From Microbacterium ureisolvens (lineage in GTDB: Bacteria; Actinomycetota; Actinomycetes; Actinomycetales; Microbacteriaceae), in the NCBI RefSeq assembly GCF_015278315.1, contig NZ_JADIJE010000005.1, forward strand, positions 248,001 through 312,000: DNA of 64,000 nucleotides, written 5' to 3'. The notes below the pieces were generated by a model. That model saw only the letters and a program-made list of their open reading frames with translations. It made no database searches and was not told the origin of the DNA. The position numbers were made by a program, and so were the translations under genes. Below, piece by piece: positions 1 to 8,776 of the stretch. Numbering within the stretch: the stretch's first letter is position 1; each line of letters begins with the position of its first letter.

Positions 1-903
1 GATCCCCGGATCGAGGGGGAGAGCCAGACGTGCGGCCCACAGCGAGTCGCGCCCGAAGAGCGTGAAGAACCAGGGAGCACCGGCGGCGAAGAACTCGTCG
101 CCGGGGTCGTCGGGAAGGCTGAGGCGCAGGGCTCCGAGGTCGCCGAGGGCGACCTCGAGCCACCGTCCGAGCCGGGGGTGCTCGTCGCGCACCTCCGCGG
201 CGATCCCTCTCGCCTCCCACGGCTCGGGGCCAGAGGCCCCCCGCACCACCAGGGAGTCGTCCTCCAGCTCGATCGACCAGGCGACCTCGGTGAGACCGTC
301 GGCGGGAACCTTCACCGGCCAGGTGGCGACGACGTCTTCGCCGTCGACGTCGACCGCGGCGCCGGGCGTGCGCAGGACGAACCGCTGAGCGCCGGCCACG
401 ACTCGGGTCGCGGCATCCGTCCCGGAATCGCCCTCGGCCGCGATCTCGAGCGCGCGCGTGCGGGGGATGCCCGCCTTCACGTCCTGCAGCGGCGCGAATT
501 CGGGTGTGAGGCGCACGGACAGCCGCGTCGTGATGGGCGTGTCGAGGCGGGATGCCACGCGGAGCGTCTCGGTGAGGCGCCCGGCCGAGACCCGGCGATC
601 GCGCATCAGCCGCACCTTGGGATCGGGCGTGGGGTCGTCGAGGCCACGAAGGACGCCGCCGAACACGACGCGGTCCGGCCCTTCGGCGGACGCCGAGATC
701 CACTCGATGCGGGAGCCCGCACACGACAGCCTCAGCGCCCGCACGTGACGCACGTCGCCGTGATACACGCCGTGGATCGCCGCGTCGCCGAGATCCCCTT
801 CCGGACCGGACCACGTCTGGGTCGGCGCGCGGAAGACGATCGTCGCCTCGTTCAGCAGCGGCTGCAGCGGCGGCGCTGACGTGTCGCCGGAGACCTGGCT
901 CAT
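1..903 (-). CDS. Glycogen-debranching-like / amylo-alpha-1,6-glucosidase N-terminal part (partial, runs off window)
   Basis: Reading leftward from the ATG at 901-903, the frame is open to the window edge and gives about 300 N-terminal residues. A GDVRHVRAL-like stretch near residues 49-57 and an FFTLFGRDSLWAARLAL stretch near residue 285 match the N-terminal domain of actinobacterial glycogen debranching enzymes; the catalytic (alpha/alpha)6 barrel would lie outside the window. The start codon overlaps the stop of the upstream permease (ATGA), so it is the last visible gene of a sugar-import operon. It probably processes the imported oligosaccharide in the cytoplasm, since no signal peptide is seen. 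The family call is good; the substrate is unknown. Confidence 0.75.
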   Translation of the reverse strand, partial: MSQVSGDTSAPPLQPLLNEATIVFRAPTQTWSGPEGDLGDAAIHGVYHGDVRHVRALRLSCAGSRIEWISASAEGPDRVVFGGVLRGLDDPTPDPKVRLMRDRRVSAGRLTETLRVASRLDTPITTRLSVRLTPEFAPLQDVKAGIPRTRALEIAAEGDSGTDAATRVVAGAQRFVLRTPGAAVDVDGEDVVATWPVKVPADGLTEVAWSIELEDDSLVVRGASGPEPWEARGIAAEVRDEHPRLGRWLEVALGDLGALRLSLPDDPGDEFFAAGAPWFFTLFGRDSLWAARLALPLDPGI

Positions 904-1817
904 TCCTTCACCGCTCCTTGGCTCGAGTTCATGATTCTGCGCTGGAAGATGAAGAACAGCACGGCGACCGGGATCGTCATGATCAGTGCCGCGGCCAGCT
1001 TCAGGGGATACTGCGTCCCCTGGCTGAGCTGGCCGGACGCGAGCCCCGCCACACCCTTGGTGAGAGTCGTCAGCTCGGGCGACTGCGTCGAGACGATGAA
1101 GTGCGACAGCTCGTTCCACGACCCCTGGAACGACAGGATGATGATCGTGATCAGCGCCGGTCTCGCCATGGGGAGGACGACCGACCAGAAGATCCGGAAG
1201 GTGCCCGCACCGTCGATCCGCGCCTGCTCCTCGACCGAGACCGGTATCGACTCGAAGAAGTTCTTCATGATGAACACGCCGGCCGCGTCGACCAGCAGCG
1301 GCAGGATCATCCCCGCATACGAGTCGTAGATGCCGAGCTGGTTGATGACGAGGAACCGCGGGATGAGGAGCACGACGCTCGGCACAGCCATCACGGCGAT
1401 GACGGCGGCGAACACGACGCCGCGCCCGCGGAAGTTCAGCCGTGCCAGGGCGTAGCCCGCGAGCGACACGAAGAACACCCGCAGGATCGTCACGCTGATC
1501 GTCACGATCGCCGAGTTGCGGAACCACACCGGGAAGTCGCTGCGCAGGAACAGGCGTTCGTACGCCGCCGTCGACCAGACCTGGGGGATGAGCGACACCG
1601 GGTTGACGGCCGCTTCGGCGTCCGTCTTGAACGAGGTCGAGAGCTGCACCAGGAACGGATAGATGTAGACGAGCGAGATGAGGATGAGCACGGCGTACAG
1701 GACGATCTGCCATCCCAGTCCCGAGGTGCGGCGTCGCCGCTTCGGAGAATCCGCTCGGGGGCCGGGCTGACCGGCCGCGGCTGTCCGCGTCGCGCCGACA
1801 GTTGTCTCGGTCATCAT
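900..1817 (-). CDS. Carbohydrate ABC transporter permease (MalG type)
   Basis: This 305-residue inner-membrane permease has a cytoplasmic Arg-rich N terminus, a first membrane segment near residues 35-57 and further hydrophobic segments. It carries the EAA loop (EEQARIDGAGTFRIFWSVVLP, around residue 200) that docks on the ATPase. Size and topology fit the MalG/CUT1 family. It overlaps both neighbours by 4 nt (ATGA), which implies translational coupling with the MalF-type partner upstream. Two adjacent ATG codons are possible starts behind a GGAGG. No ATPase gene is present, so a shared MsiK-type ATPase is inferred. Confidence 0.9.
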   Translation of the reverse strand: MMTETTVGATRTAAAGQPGPRADSPKRRRRTSGLGWQIVLYAVLILISLVYIYPFLVQLSTSFKTDAEAAVNPVSLIPQVWSTAAYERLFLRSDFPVWFRNSAIVTISVTILRVFFVSLAGYALARLNFRGRGVVFAAVIAVMAVPSVVLLIPRFLVINQLGIYDSYAGMILPLLVDAAGVFIMKNFFESIPVSVEEQARIDGAGTFRIFWSVVLPMARPALITIIILSFQGSWNELSHFIVSTQSPELTTLTKGVAGLASGQLSQGTQYPLKLAAALIMTIPVAVLFFIFQRRIMNSSQGAVKE

Positions 1818-3016
1818 CGGCCTCCGTTCTCGCGTTCGCGGTCCGCGCCGCCCGGAGCCTGCGACGGATCAGGCGGACTGGGCACCTGGCCGGCCGCGAC
1901 GGTCGCGGGGGTCGCGGTCGCCGGACGGGCCGGCAGCTCGTACTGGCGGGCTCGGCGACGCGACACCGGCCGCTCGCGCAGCACCCACCGCTGGAGCAGC
2001 GTGAACAGGACGATGATCGCGAACAGGATGAAGGCGATCGCCGCGCCCTGCCCCCAGTCCTGGTCGAGGAAACTGGCGTCGTAGGAGAGATACGCGGGGG
2101 TCAGGGTGGTCTTGGCCGGCGCGCCACGCGTGCCGGTGTAGATCTGATCGAACACCTGCCAGCAGCCGATCAGGCCCAGGGTCAGCACGGTGAACAGCGC
2201 CGGGCGCAGCTGTGGAAGGGTGACGCGCCAGAACCGCTGCCAGGCATCGGCCCCGTCGACCATCGCGGCCTCCTGGATCTCAGGGCCGATGTTCTGCAGT
2301 GCGGCGAGGAACAGCAGCATGAAGGTGCCGCTCGTCGTGAAGATCGCCATGAGGATGAAGGCCGACATCGCGACGGACGGCCCGGCCAGCCAGTTCCACC
2401 ACGACACGGCGATGAAGCCGCTGTCGGTGAGGAAGGCGGGTCCTTCCCGCACGCCGACACCCGACAGCAGCACGTGGAAGATGCCTCTCGGGTCGGCGAA
2501 CCAGTTCGGGCCGTCGACGCCCACCACGCCGAGCACCGCGTTCACGACGCCCCGGGGGTTGAAGAGGAACAGCCACAGCACCGTGATCGCCACGGTCGCC
2601 GTCACGGACGGGAAGTAGAAGGCGGTGCGGAAGAACCCGCGACCGCGCAGGATGGCGCCGTTGACGAGCAGGGCGAGGAACAGCGACAGCGCCGTCTGCA
2701 GCGGCACCACCAGCAGCACGTACCAGGTGTTGTTGCGCATCGCGATCCCGAAGTCGCGCGCGGTCAGTCCGTCGCCGGTCGTCACGTCGCCGTAGTTCTG
2801 CAGGCCGACGAAGTTGACGTTGCCCGAGAAGGGGCTTCCGCGTCCGCTCCAGTCCGAGACGCTCACCCACAGCGCCATCAGCACCGGGATGAGCAGGAAG
2901 ATTCCGAGGATGATGATGACGGGCAGGGTGAAGACCCAGCCCGCCAGCGTCTCGCCGCGACGGATGCCCGAGCGGGCGTTCCGTGCGCGACGAGGCGCCG
3001 GGGCGGTGGCAGTCAT
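1814..3016 (-). CDS. Carbohydrate ABC transporter permease (MalF type)
   Basis: A 400-residue permease and partner of the MalG-type protein downstream. It has an N-terminal hydrophobic segment around residues 28-50, a large extracytoplasmic loop, several more membrane segments, and an EAA loop (EIQEAAMVDGADAWQRFWRV) near residues 237-257. The cytoplasmic C-terminal tail is rich in Pro, Arg and Gly. It starts 10 nt after the binding-protein gene ends and is clearly in the same operon. It is expected to form a heterodimeric channel for a sugar or oligosaccharide; the sugar cannot be told from sequence. Confidence 0.9.
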   Translation of the reverse strand: MTATAPAPRRARNARSGIRRGETLAGWVFTLPVIIILGIFLLIPVLMALWVSVSDWSGRGSPFSGNVNFVGLQNYGDVTTGDGLTARDFGIAMRNNTWYVLLVVPLQTALSLFLALLVNGAILRGRGFFRTAFYFPSVTATVAITVLWLFLFNPRGVVNAVLGVVGVDGPNWFADPRGIFHVLLSGVGVREGPAFLTDSGFIAVSWWNWLAGPSVAMSAFILMAIFTTSGTFMLLFLAALQNIGPEIQEAAMVDGADAWQRFWRVTLPQLRPALFTVLTLGLIGCWQVFDQIYTGTRGAPAKTTLTPAYLSYDASFLDQDWGQGAAIAFILFAIIVLFTLLQRWVLRERPVSRRRARQYELPARPATATPATVAAGQVPSPPDPSQAPGGADRERENGGR

Positions 3017-3026
3017 CGCGGTCTCC

Positions 3027-4286
3027 TCAGCCCACGATCGCCTCGAAGTTGGACTGCACGGTGTCGAGGATCTGCTGCGGGTCGCCGTCCTTCAGCCCCT
3101 GAAGCTGGGAGTTGAAGTCGGTGATCGCGTCAGAGCTGCCGTCGTAGGTCGGGAAGCCTTGCGCGTAATCGGCTCCGGCGAGGAAGGCGGCGAGTGTCGG
3201 ATTCGCACTCGTCCACTGGTCCGCGGCCGATTGCGCCGACGGCATGGGCCCGAACGCCTCCGAGAAGGCCAGCTGCTGGTCGGCGCTGGTCATGTACTCG
3301 ACCAGGTCGAGCGCCGCCTGCTGGTTGGGGCTGTCGGCTGCCATGCCCCAGCAGTTCGTGAACTGCAGGGTTCCCTTTCCGCCCGGTCCTTCCGGCAGCT
3401 CGGCGACGACGTACTCGACATCGGGATAGTCGTTCGTCATGGCGCCCGTGATCCAGTTGCCTTCGATCGTCATCGCGCTCAGCTGCTTGCCGAACGCCTC
3501 GCCGCCCCAGCCCGCGCCGAGGTCCTGGGCGTACGCGAACGTGCCCGCGACCATCTGCTCCTGGACGTAGGTCAGCGCGTCGACGTTCTCCTGGCTGTTG
3601 GCGATGACCTCGCCGTCCTCGACGAGGCCGCCCCCCGCCTGGGCCATGAACGTTCCGATGCGCTGCCACTCCCAGCCGAAGCTGAGGCCGACGACGCCGT
3701 CCTTCGTCAGCGTCTGGGCCACCGTCGACAGCTCGTCCCACGTGGTCGGGATGTCGTCGTCCGTCAGGCCTGCGGCATCCCACAGCCCCTTGTTGATGAT
3801 GAGGGCGAGCGTGGAGAAGTCCTTCGGCGCGCAGTAGAACTGGTCGTCGTAGGTGAAGTTCTCGACCAGGGAGGGGTAGAAGTCGTCCTTGTTCTCGAGC
3901 TGGTCGCCGTACGCCACGAGGGAGCCGTTGTCGGCGTAGCCCGCGAGGAACTCCGGGGCCAGGTAGAACAGGTCAGGCGGGTCGCCCGCGGCGAATCCCT
4001 GCGAGAGCTCCTGGGCCTGGTCGGTGGCGACCTTCACCTCGACCTCGACGCCCGACTCCTCCGACCACGCCTGTGCCGCCTCCGTCACGGCGTCGGTCTC
4101 GGCGTCGCCGCTGGAGCCGAAGAGGATCGTCAGGCCTTCGTCGGAGCTCGTGAGCTCGCCGTCGGCTGCGCCGCCGCCGGTGCCCTCGGAATCGTCGAAA
4201 CCTGAGCCGCAGCCCGTGAGGGCCAGCGCCCCGGTGACGAGGAGCGCCCCGGCCGCGAGGCCGGCGCGCGGGATGTGCCGTGTCAT
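3027..4286 (-). CDS. Extracellular sugar-binding lipoprotein of ABC importer
   Basis: The start is set at 4286 (MTRHIPRAG...) because it is preceded by AAAGGAGAG and opens directly into a lipoprotein signal peptide with lipobox LTGC; the longer frame to 4379 has no such signal. The mature protein (about 395 residues) has the family 1 solute-binding fold pattern, with a Gly/Ser-rich linker after the lipid-anchored Cys and a typical EAAQAWSEESGVEVEV opening. It captures sugar outside the membrane and delivers it to the two permeases. First gene of the leftward operon, with LacI-type operators just upstream. Confidence 0.9.
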   Translation of the reverse strand: MTRHIPRAGLAAGALLVTGALALTGCGSGFDDSEGTGGGAADGELTSSDEGLTILFGSSGDAETDAVTEAAQAWSEESGVEVEVKVATDQAQELSQGFAAGDPPDLFYLAPEFLAGYADNGSLVAYGDQLENKDDFYPSLVENFTYDDQFYCAPKDFSTLALIINKGLWDAAGLTDDDIPTTWDELSTVAQTLTKDGVVGLSFGWEWQRIGTFMAQAGGGLVEDGEVIANSQENVDALTYVQEQMVAGTFAYAQDLGAGWGGEAFGKQLSAMTIEGNWITGAMTNDYPDVEYVVAELPEGPGGKGTLQFTNCWGMAADSPNQQAALDLVEYMTSADQQLAFSEAFGPMPSAQSAADQWTSANPTLAAFLAGADYAQGFPTYDGSSDAITDFNSQLQGLKDGDPQQILDTVQSNFEAIVG

Positions 4287-4353
4287 GTCTCTCTCCTTTG
4301 ATGAGTCAGGCGTGACGGCCGGCGAGGGGAGGTCTTCGTGTGCGCTCGTCCAA

Positions 4354-4367
4354 TTTGAACGATCAAA
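4354..4367. promoter_or_regulatory. LacI-type operator 1 (palindrome TTTGAACGATCAAA)
   Basis: The dyad TTTGA-ACGA-TCAAA has a central CG, as LacI-family operators do. It lies 68 bp upstream of the binding-protein start. On the minus strand a TTGACG -35-like box (4374-4379) precedes it, which places the operator in the spacer and -10 region, a repressing position. The LacI regulator encoded next door is the likely ligand-responsive repressor. Confidence 0.65.
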
Positions 4368-4410
4368 GTCCGCCGTCAAGGGTCACGGTAAGACCGGGGA
4401 GGATCTACTG

Positions 4411-4423
4411 TCAACCCGTTTGA
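4411..4423. promoter_or_regulatory. Possible operator 2 (TCAACCCGTTTGA)
   Basis: An inverted repeat TCAA-CCCGT-TTGA resembling the neighbouring palindromes but with a longer spacer. It lies between the two better sites and could be an auxiliary site or part of the regulator promoter. Confidence 0.35.
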
Positions 4424-4442
4424 CGGGGTCGTAGGATAACGA

Positions 4443-4456
4443 TTTGAACGCTCAAC
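4443..4456. promoter_or_regulatory. LacI-type operator 3 (TTTGAACGCTCAAC)
   Basis: Shares TTTGAACG-TCAA with the site at 4354 and sits 18 bp before the regulator start codon. This fits negative autoregulation and looping between two sites about 89 bp apart. Confidence 0.6.
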
Positions 4457-4473
4457 GGCCGCCGGGAGGTGCC

Positions 4474-5490
4474 ATGGCGAAGTCGCCGACCGTCGAGGAC
4501 GTGGCCCGCGCGGCGGGGGTGTCGCGGCAGACCGTCTCGAACGTTCTCAACAGCCCCGAGATCGTCCGAGAGGTCACCCGCGAGCGGGTCCGCGCGGCGA
4601 TCACGCAACTCGGCTACGCGCCCTCGATGGCGGCGCGACGGCTGCGCACCCAGCGCAGCGCGACGATCGGCATCCACCTGGATCCCTACGCCGGAGGGAT
4701 CTCCGGCATCGTCCTGGACCGGTTCATCCACGCCCTCACCGACCGGGCGACACCTCGAGGACTCCGCATCCTCGTCTACGCCGCGAACGATGCCGAGGAA
4801 GAGCTGCGCCGCGTGCGGCAGCTGCGCGAAGGGGGAGAGATCGACCGGATCGTGCTGACGGGCACCTACCAGGGCGATCCCCGAGCGGACTGGCTCTCGG
4901 AGCACGGGATCCCGTTCGTCGCGTTCGGGCGCCCCTGGGGCGAGCCCGGGGCGGGGGCGGCGATGGGGAACCCCGATCGGCCATGGGTCGACGTCGACGG
5001 CGCCGCCGGAACCCGCGCCGCCACCGTGCACGCGCTCGACCATGGCCCGCGAGTGGCATTCCTCGGCTGGCCGACGGGATCCGGCACCGGCGACGACCGC
5101 GAGCGCGGCTGGCGCGAGGCGATGTCCATCGATTCCGACGAGCACTCGGATCTGCGCTGGACGGCGGTCGATACCGTGGCCGCTGCGCGCGACGTGGTGG
5201 AGCACGAGCTGTCCGCCGGCGCCGTAGACGCCATCGTGTGCGTGAGCGACACCCTGGCGGTCGGCGCGCACCTCGCCGCATTGCACGCCGGTCGCGCCGA
5301 CATGCCGGTGGTCGGGTTCGACAACACACCGGTCGCCGAAGCGCTGGGAATCTCGAGCGTGGAGCAGCGACCCGAGCACGTTGCGGAGGCCGTGCTCGAC
5401 CTTCTCGTCGCCGAAAGCGGGACGCACGACGGCGACTGGCATCGGCTGATCGAGCCCGAGTTGATCGTTCGCACCCGCGAGGCGTCGTAG
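4474..5490 (+). CDS. LacI family transcriptional regulator
   Basis: The start at 4474 is chosen because GGGAGG lies 6 nt upstream and the protein then begins with the canonical LacI helix-turn-helix (PTVEDVARAAGVSRQTVSNVLN, residues 4-25) and hinge. The rest (338 residues in all) is the periplasmic-binding-protein-like sensor domain, ending in ELIVRTREAS. Divergent from the sugar ABC operon and flanked by palindromes that fit its family, so it probably represses that operon and itself until sugar binds. Confidence 0.9.
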   Translation: MAKSPTVEDVARAAGVSRQTVSNVLNSPEIVREVTRERVRAAITQLGYAPSMAARRLRTQRSATIGIHLDPYAGGISGIVLDRFIHALTDRATPRGLRILVYAANDAEEELRRVRQLREGGEIDRIVLTGTYQGDPRADWLSEHGIPFVAFGRPWGEPGAGAAMGNPDRPWVDVDGAAGTRAATVHALDHGPRVAFLGWPTGSGTGDDRERGWREAMSIDSDEHSDLRWTAVDTVAAARDVVEHELSAGAVDAIVCVSDTLAVGAHLAALHAGRADMPVVGFDNTPVAEALGISSVEQRPEHVAEAVLDLLVAESGTHDGDWHRLIEPELIVRTREAS

Positions 5491-5506
5491 CGCTCTCCGC
5501 GTCCGC

Positions 5507-6298
5507 TCAGCCCGGACGCACCCGGCCGATCCGGCGTTCGAGCTCTCGCGCCGCCGCACCCGTCGCGACGCTGAGGTCGGGTTCGGCCTCGTCCGCGTCG
5601 GCGGGCCAGGTCAGCGCGATGGCGGCCGCCGGCCATCCGGCATGGTCGCGCACGACGACGCCGATCGACCGCATGCCGAGAGTGACCGCGCCGTCCTCCA
5701 CGGCGTACCCGCGCTCGCGCACCTCGCGCAGCAGTTCGCGGAGCTCTCCCGGGCGCCGCGGCCCGCGGCCCGTGCGGTCGGCGAAGGCTGCGGCATCCGG
5801 GAACAGCGCCCGCACCTGCTCGCGGGGAAGTGCCGCCAGCATCGCGCGACCCGTGGCGGTGAGGTGCGACGGCAGACGTACGCCGACATCCGTGACGAGA
5901 GCGGGCCGGCGGGGCGCGCGCTCCTCGACGATGTAGAGGACGTCGCGTCCGTGCATGACGGCGAGGTGCGCGCTCTCGCCGGCGCGATCGACGAGGTCGG
6001 CCAGCACGGGCCGGCCGAGGCGCGCGAGCGGCTCCTGCCGCGAGTAGCCGCCGGCCAGCTCGAATGCGGCGATGCCGAGACCCCACCGCTGCTCCTCCGG
6101 GAGGTGGACCACGAACTGGTGCTCCTGGAGAGTCGCCAGGAGGTGGTAGACGCTCGAGCGCGGGATGCCGAGGCCCGTGGCGACGGTCCGCGCGGGCACC
6201 GGTCCACGCTGACGCGCCAGGAACGAGAGGATCCGCAGGGTCTGATCCGCCGCCGGCACTTGCGGGCGCAGCGGCGGCGTGGGCGTGGTGTCTGGCAT
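5507..6298 (-). CDS. IclR family regulator of histidine utilisation (inferred)
   Basis: The ATG at 6298 gives 263 residues: an N-terminal winged HTH (LRILSFLARQRGPVPARTVATGLGIPRSSVYHLL, about residues 20-53) and a C-terminal IclR effector domain. A longer frame reaches 6361, but 6298 begins at the core of a 20-bp palindrome, so the start codon lies inside the operator and the first codons (MPDTT) are part of it. Divergent from hutH; an identical palindrome precedes hutU. It is therefore the likely hut regulator and controls itself. The effector (urocanate or histidine) is inferred. Confidence 0.85.
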   Translation of the reverse strand: MPDTTPTPPLRPQVPAADQTLRILSFLARQRGPVPARTVATGLGIPRSSVYHLLATLQEHQFVVHLPEEQRWGLGIAAFELAGGYSRQEPLARLGRPVLADLVDRAGESAHLAVMHGRDVLYIVEERAPRRPALVTDVGVRLPSHLTATGRAMLAALPREQVRALFPDAAAFADRTGRGPRRPGELRELLREVRERGYAVEDGAVTLGMRSIGVVVRDHAGWPAAAIALTWPADADEAEPDLSVATGAAARELERRIGRVRPG

Positions 6299-6307
6299 GG
6301 CAGACAC
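6288..6307. promoter_or_regulatory. hut operator 1, IclR palindrome
   Basis: GTGTCTG-GCATGG-CAGACAC, 7-bp arms with a 6-bp centre. It covers the IclR start codon and ends 53 bp before the hutH ATG. It is the exact reverse complement of the site before hutU (8777-8796). Confidence 0.8.
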
Positions 6308-6347
6308 AGGATCGCACGACGGCCTGCCGCCCGGTAGCCCGCCGAGG

Positions 6348-6353
6348 TGGAAT
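6348..6353 (+). promoter_or_regulatory. Putative -10 (TGGAAT) of hutH, leaderless
   Basis: GTGGAATC sits so that TGGAAT ends 7 nt before the hutH ATG; the same octamer has exactly the same spacing before hutU. With no convincing Shine-Dalgarno at either gene, transcription probably starts at or next to the start codon. Inferred from spacing and conservation only. Confidence 0.45.
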
Positions 6354-6359
6354 CGGAGC

Positions 6360-7910
6360 ATGACCGTATCGACCGAGACCGTCGTGAGCGTCGGTGCCGC
6401 CCCGCTCGAGCCCGCGGACGTCGTCGCCGTCGCCCGCCATGGCGTCCGCGTCGAGATCGCGCCCGAGGCGATCGAACGCGTCGCCCGGACGCGCGCCCTC
6501 GTCGAAGGGCTCGCCGATGACCCCGAGCCGCATTACGGCATCTCGACCGGCTTCGGCGCACTCGCCACGACCTTCATCGCGCCCGAGCGCCGGGTGCAGC
6601 TGCAGGCGAGTCTCATCCGCTCGCACGCCGCCGGCACCGGCCCCGAGGTCGAGCGCGAGGTCGTCCGGGCGCTGATGCTGCTGCGACTGCAGACCCTCGC
6701 GAGCGGCCACACGGGCGTACGACCCGTGGTCGTGGAGACCTACGCGGCCATGCTCAACGCGGGCATCACCCCGATCGTGCGGGAGTACGGCTCGCTGGGA
6801 TGCTCCGGCGACCTCGCGCCGCTCTCGCACGTCGCGCTCGCCGCGATGGGGGAGGGCCGGGTGCGCGACGCCTCCGGCGAGGAGCTCGATGCCGCCGAGG
6901 CGCTGGCCGCGGCATCCGTCTCTCCTCTCGTCCTTCGCGAGAAGGAGGGGCTCGCGCTCATCAACGGCACCGACGGGATGCTCGGGATGCTGCTGCTGGC
7001 GCTGCACGACCTGTCGGTGCTGCTCGATACGGCCGACGTCGCCGCAGCCATGTCGGTCGAGTCGCAGCTCGGCACGGATGCCGTCTTCGCCGCGGATCTG
7101 CACGCGCTGCGGCCGCAGGTCGGACAGGCGGCGTCGGCGGCGAACCTTCGCGCGATGCTGACCGGGTCGCCCATCGTGGCCTCTCACCGCGATCCGTCGG
7201 TGTGCACGCGCGTGCAGGACGCGTACTCGCTGCGATGCTCGCCGCAGGTGCACGGGGCCGCGCGCGACACCGCCGATCACGCGCGCCTCATCGCCGTGCG
7301 CGAGCTCGCCTCGGCCGTCGACAACCCCGTGATCACCGACGACGGGCGCATCGAGTCCAACGGCAACTTCCACGGCGCGCCCGTCGCCTACGTGCTGGAC
7401 TTCCTCGCGATCGCCGTCGCCGACGTCGCCTCGATCTCGGAGCGCCGCACCGACCGCGCGCTCGACCCCGCCCGCAGCAACGGGCTGCCGCCGTTCCTCG
7501 CGCATGAGGTGGGCGTCGACTCCGGCCTGATGATCGCGCAGTACGCCGCCGCGGGGATCGTGTCGGAGCTCAAGCGCCTGGCGGTGCCGGCATCGGTCGA
7601 CTCGATCCCGTCTTCGGCGATGCAGGAGGATCACGTCTCAATGGGATGGGCGGCGGCGCGCAAACTGCGCCGTGCGCTCGACGGGCTCTCCCGCGTGCTC
7701 GCGATCGAGGTGCTCACGGCCGCGCGCGCCCTCGACCTGCGCGCGCCGCTCGAGCCGGCAGCCGCCACCGGCGCCGTGCGCGAGCTCGTGCGCACGGTCG
7801 CCGGCGGGCCGGGACCTGACCGCTTCCTGTCGCCCGACATGGAGGCCGTGGCGGAGCTGGTCGCTTCGGGCGCGATCGCGGACGCGGCGCTCGGACACGC
7901 CGGGCGCTGA
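6360..7910 (+). CDS. hutH: Histidine ammonia-lyase
   Basis: Converts L-histidine to trans-urocanate and ammonia, the first step of histidine degradation. The ATG at 6360 gives 516 residues, the usual family length. The MIO-forming tripeptide lies in GSLGCSGDLAPLSH (Cys148-Ser149-Gly150), so Cys replaces the usual Ala of Ala-Ser-Gly. Other family blocks are visible: YGISTGFG near residue 60, LINGTDGM near 200, and DNPVI and SNGNFHG near 322-340. Divergent from the IclR gene, with the operator 53 bp upstream and a likely leaderless promoter. Its 3' end faces the HD-domain gene across a repeat array. Confidence 0.97.
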   Translation: MTVSTETVVSVGAAPLEPADVVAVARHGVRVEIAPEAIERVARTRALVEGLADDPEPHYGISTGFGALATTFIAPERRVQLQASLIRSHAAGTGPEVEREVVRALMLLRLQTLASGHTGVRPVVVETYAAMLNAGITPIVREYGSLGCSGDLAPLSHVALAAMGEGRVRDASGEELDAAEALAAASVSPLVLREKEGLALINGTDGMLGMLLLALHDLSVLLDTADVAAAMSVESQLGTDAVFAADLHALRPQVGQAASAANLRAMLTGSPIVASHRDPSVCTRVQDAYSLRCSPQVHGAARDTADHARLIAVRELASAVDNPVITDDGRIESNGNFHGAPVAYVLDFLAIAVADVASISERRTDRALDPARSNGLPPFLAHEVGVDSGLMIAQYAAAGIVSELKRLAVPASVDSIPSSAMQEDHVSMGWAAARKLRRALDGLSRVLAIEVLTAARALDLRAPLEPAAATGAVRELVRTVAGGPGPDRFLSPDMEAVAELVASGAIADAALGHAGR

Positions 7911-7987
7911 ACGAGGCGGCGCGGGGTAGCGCGCCGCTCCCGGGCGCCGAGCCAGGTGGCAGCCCTTCGGGAGCCGGCACCCCGGCC

Positions 7988-8150
7988 GCGTCAGGCGAGG
8001 TGCCGGTTCGCCACCTTCAGCCACGGCACCGACGCGTGCCGCGTCAGGCGAGGTGCCGGTTCGCCACCTTCAACCACGGCACCGGAACGCCGGCCGCGTC
8101 AGGCCAGGTGCCGGTTCGCCACCTTCAGCCACGGCACCGACGCGTCCGGC
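7988..8150. repeat. Three tandem copies of the 3' end of the HD-domain gene
   Basis: A unit of 53-55 bp with a core of about 44 bp is repeated three times, with TCA anchors at 7991, 8044 and 8099. Each copy encodes the same C-terminal peptide ([12 protein letters not shown] and stop) on the minus strand; only the copy at 8099 is joined to the gene. Each unit also contains GGTGCCG...CGGCACC, a 7-bp stem that could act as a bidirectional terminator between the convergent genes. Confidence 0.85.
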
Positions 8151-8734
8151 CGCGCCGCCGAGCCGCGCGCATCGCCGTCGCATCGCACCACCACGGCCCA
8201 GTCCTCGATCGACGTGCCCGCCTCGGCCAGGCGATGCTCGAGGCGCCGCACCGCCTTCGCGCTCGGCGCGCCCTGGAGCCCGACGTGCGCCATGTGGGTC
8301 GCGACGATCTCGGCGACCGCGCGCACGAGCGCGGGCGGCAGCTCGAGCCGCGCACCGAGGTCGCGTGCGATCTCCGCGCCGCGCTCGGCATGACGGTAGG
8401 AGGTGATGCGGCCGTTGCGCGGGCGCGTGGTGTCGGGCTTGCCGATGTCGTGCCACAGCGCCGCGAGCACGAGTCGCTCGCGGAGGTCTGGTGAGGCATC
8501 CGTCCGCTCCGCGTGCTCCGCGGCGAGATCGGCGGTCCACAGCGAGTGCACGAGCACATCGCCTTCGGGGTGCCACGCGGGATCCTGCGGTGTGCGGGCG
8601 AGCGCGGCGTGCTCCGGGATCTGGTCGATGAGGCCCTCGGCGCGCAGCGCCTCGGACGGCACGGGGTGCTCGCGCAGGATCGCGCGCAGCCGGCGCCCCC
8701 GCTCCGGGTCCGTGCGTGCGGCGGCGGCGCTCAT
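8099..8734 (-). CDS. HD domain-containing putative phosphohydrolase
   Basis: A protein of 211 residues starting at the ATG at 8734 ([10 protein letters not shown]). It has the HD-superfamily metal pattern: His in VHSLW, His-Asp in [12 protein letters not shown] (about residues 95-105), later His in [16 protein letters not shown], and a downstream Asp. It resembles the HD domain of CCA-adding enzymes and small HD hydrolases. A metal-dependent phosphatase or phosphodiesterase is likely; the substrate is unknown. It sits between hutH and hutU on the opposite strand without an obvious role in histidine catabolism. Its last 12 codons are duplicated downstream. Confidence 0.75.
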   Translation of the reverse strand: MSAAAARTDPERGRRLRAILREHPVPSEALRAEGLIDQIPEHAALARTPQDPAWHPEGDVLVHSLWTADLAAEHAERTDASPDLRERLVLAALWHDIGKPDTTRPRNGRITSYRHAERGAEIARDLGARLELPPALVRAVAEIVATHMAHVGLQGAPSAKAVRRLEHRLAEAGTSIEDWAVVVRCDGDARGSAARPDASVPWLKVANRHLA

Positions 8735-8776
8735 GGTCCCATTGCACCAACAGGAGGGGTGCCGGGCAAGGCCGAT

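Noticed and set aside
3027..4379. Longer start (4379) for the first binding protein
   Set aside because: The extra 31 residues would bury the lipoprotein signal; the ATG at 4286 has a strong SD and places the lipobox correctly.
4866..7634. 922-residue minus-strand open frame across the LacI, IclR and hutH genes
   Set aside because: It crosses several well-supported genes in another frame and its translation is Arg/Ala/Gly/Pro-rich without motifs.
7988..8150. CRISPR-like array
   Set aside because: The repeats are nearly contiguous with no unique spacers, and each is a copy of a coding 3' end; no cas genes nearby.
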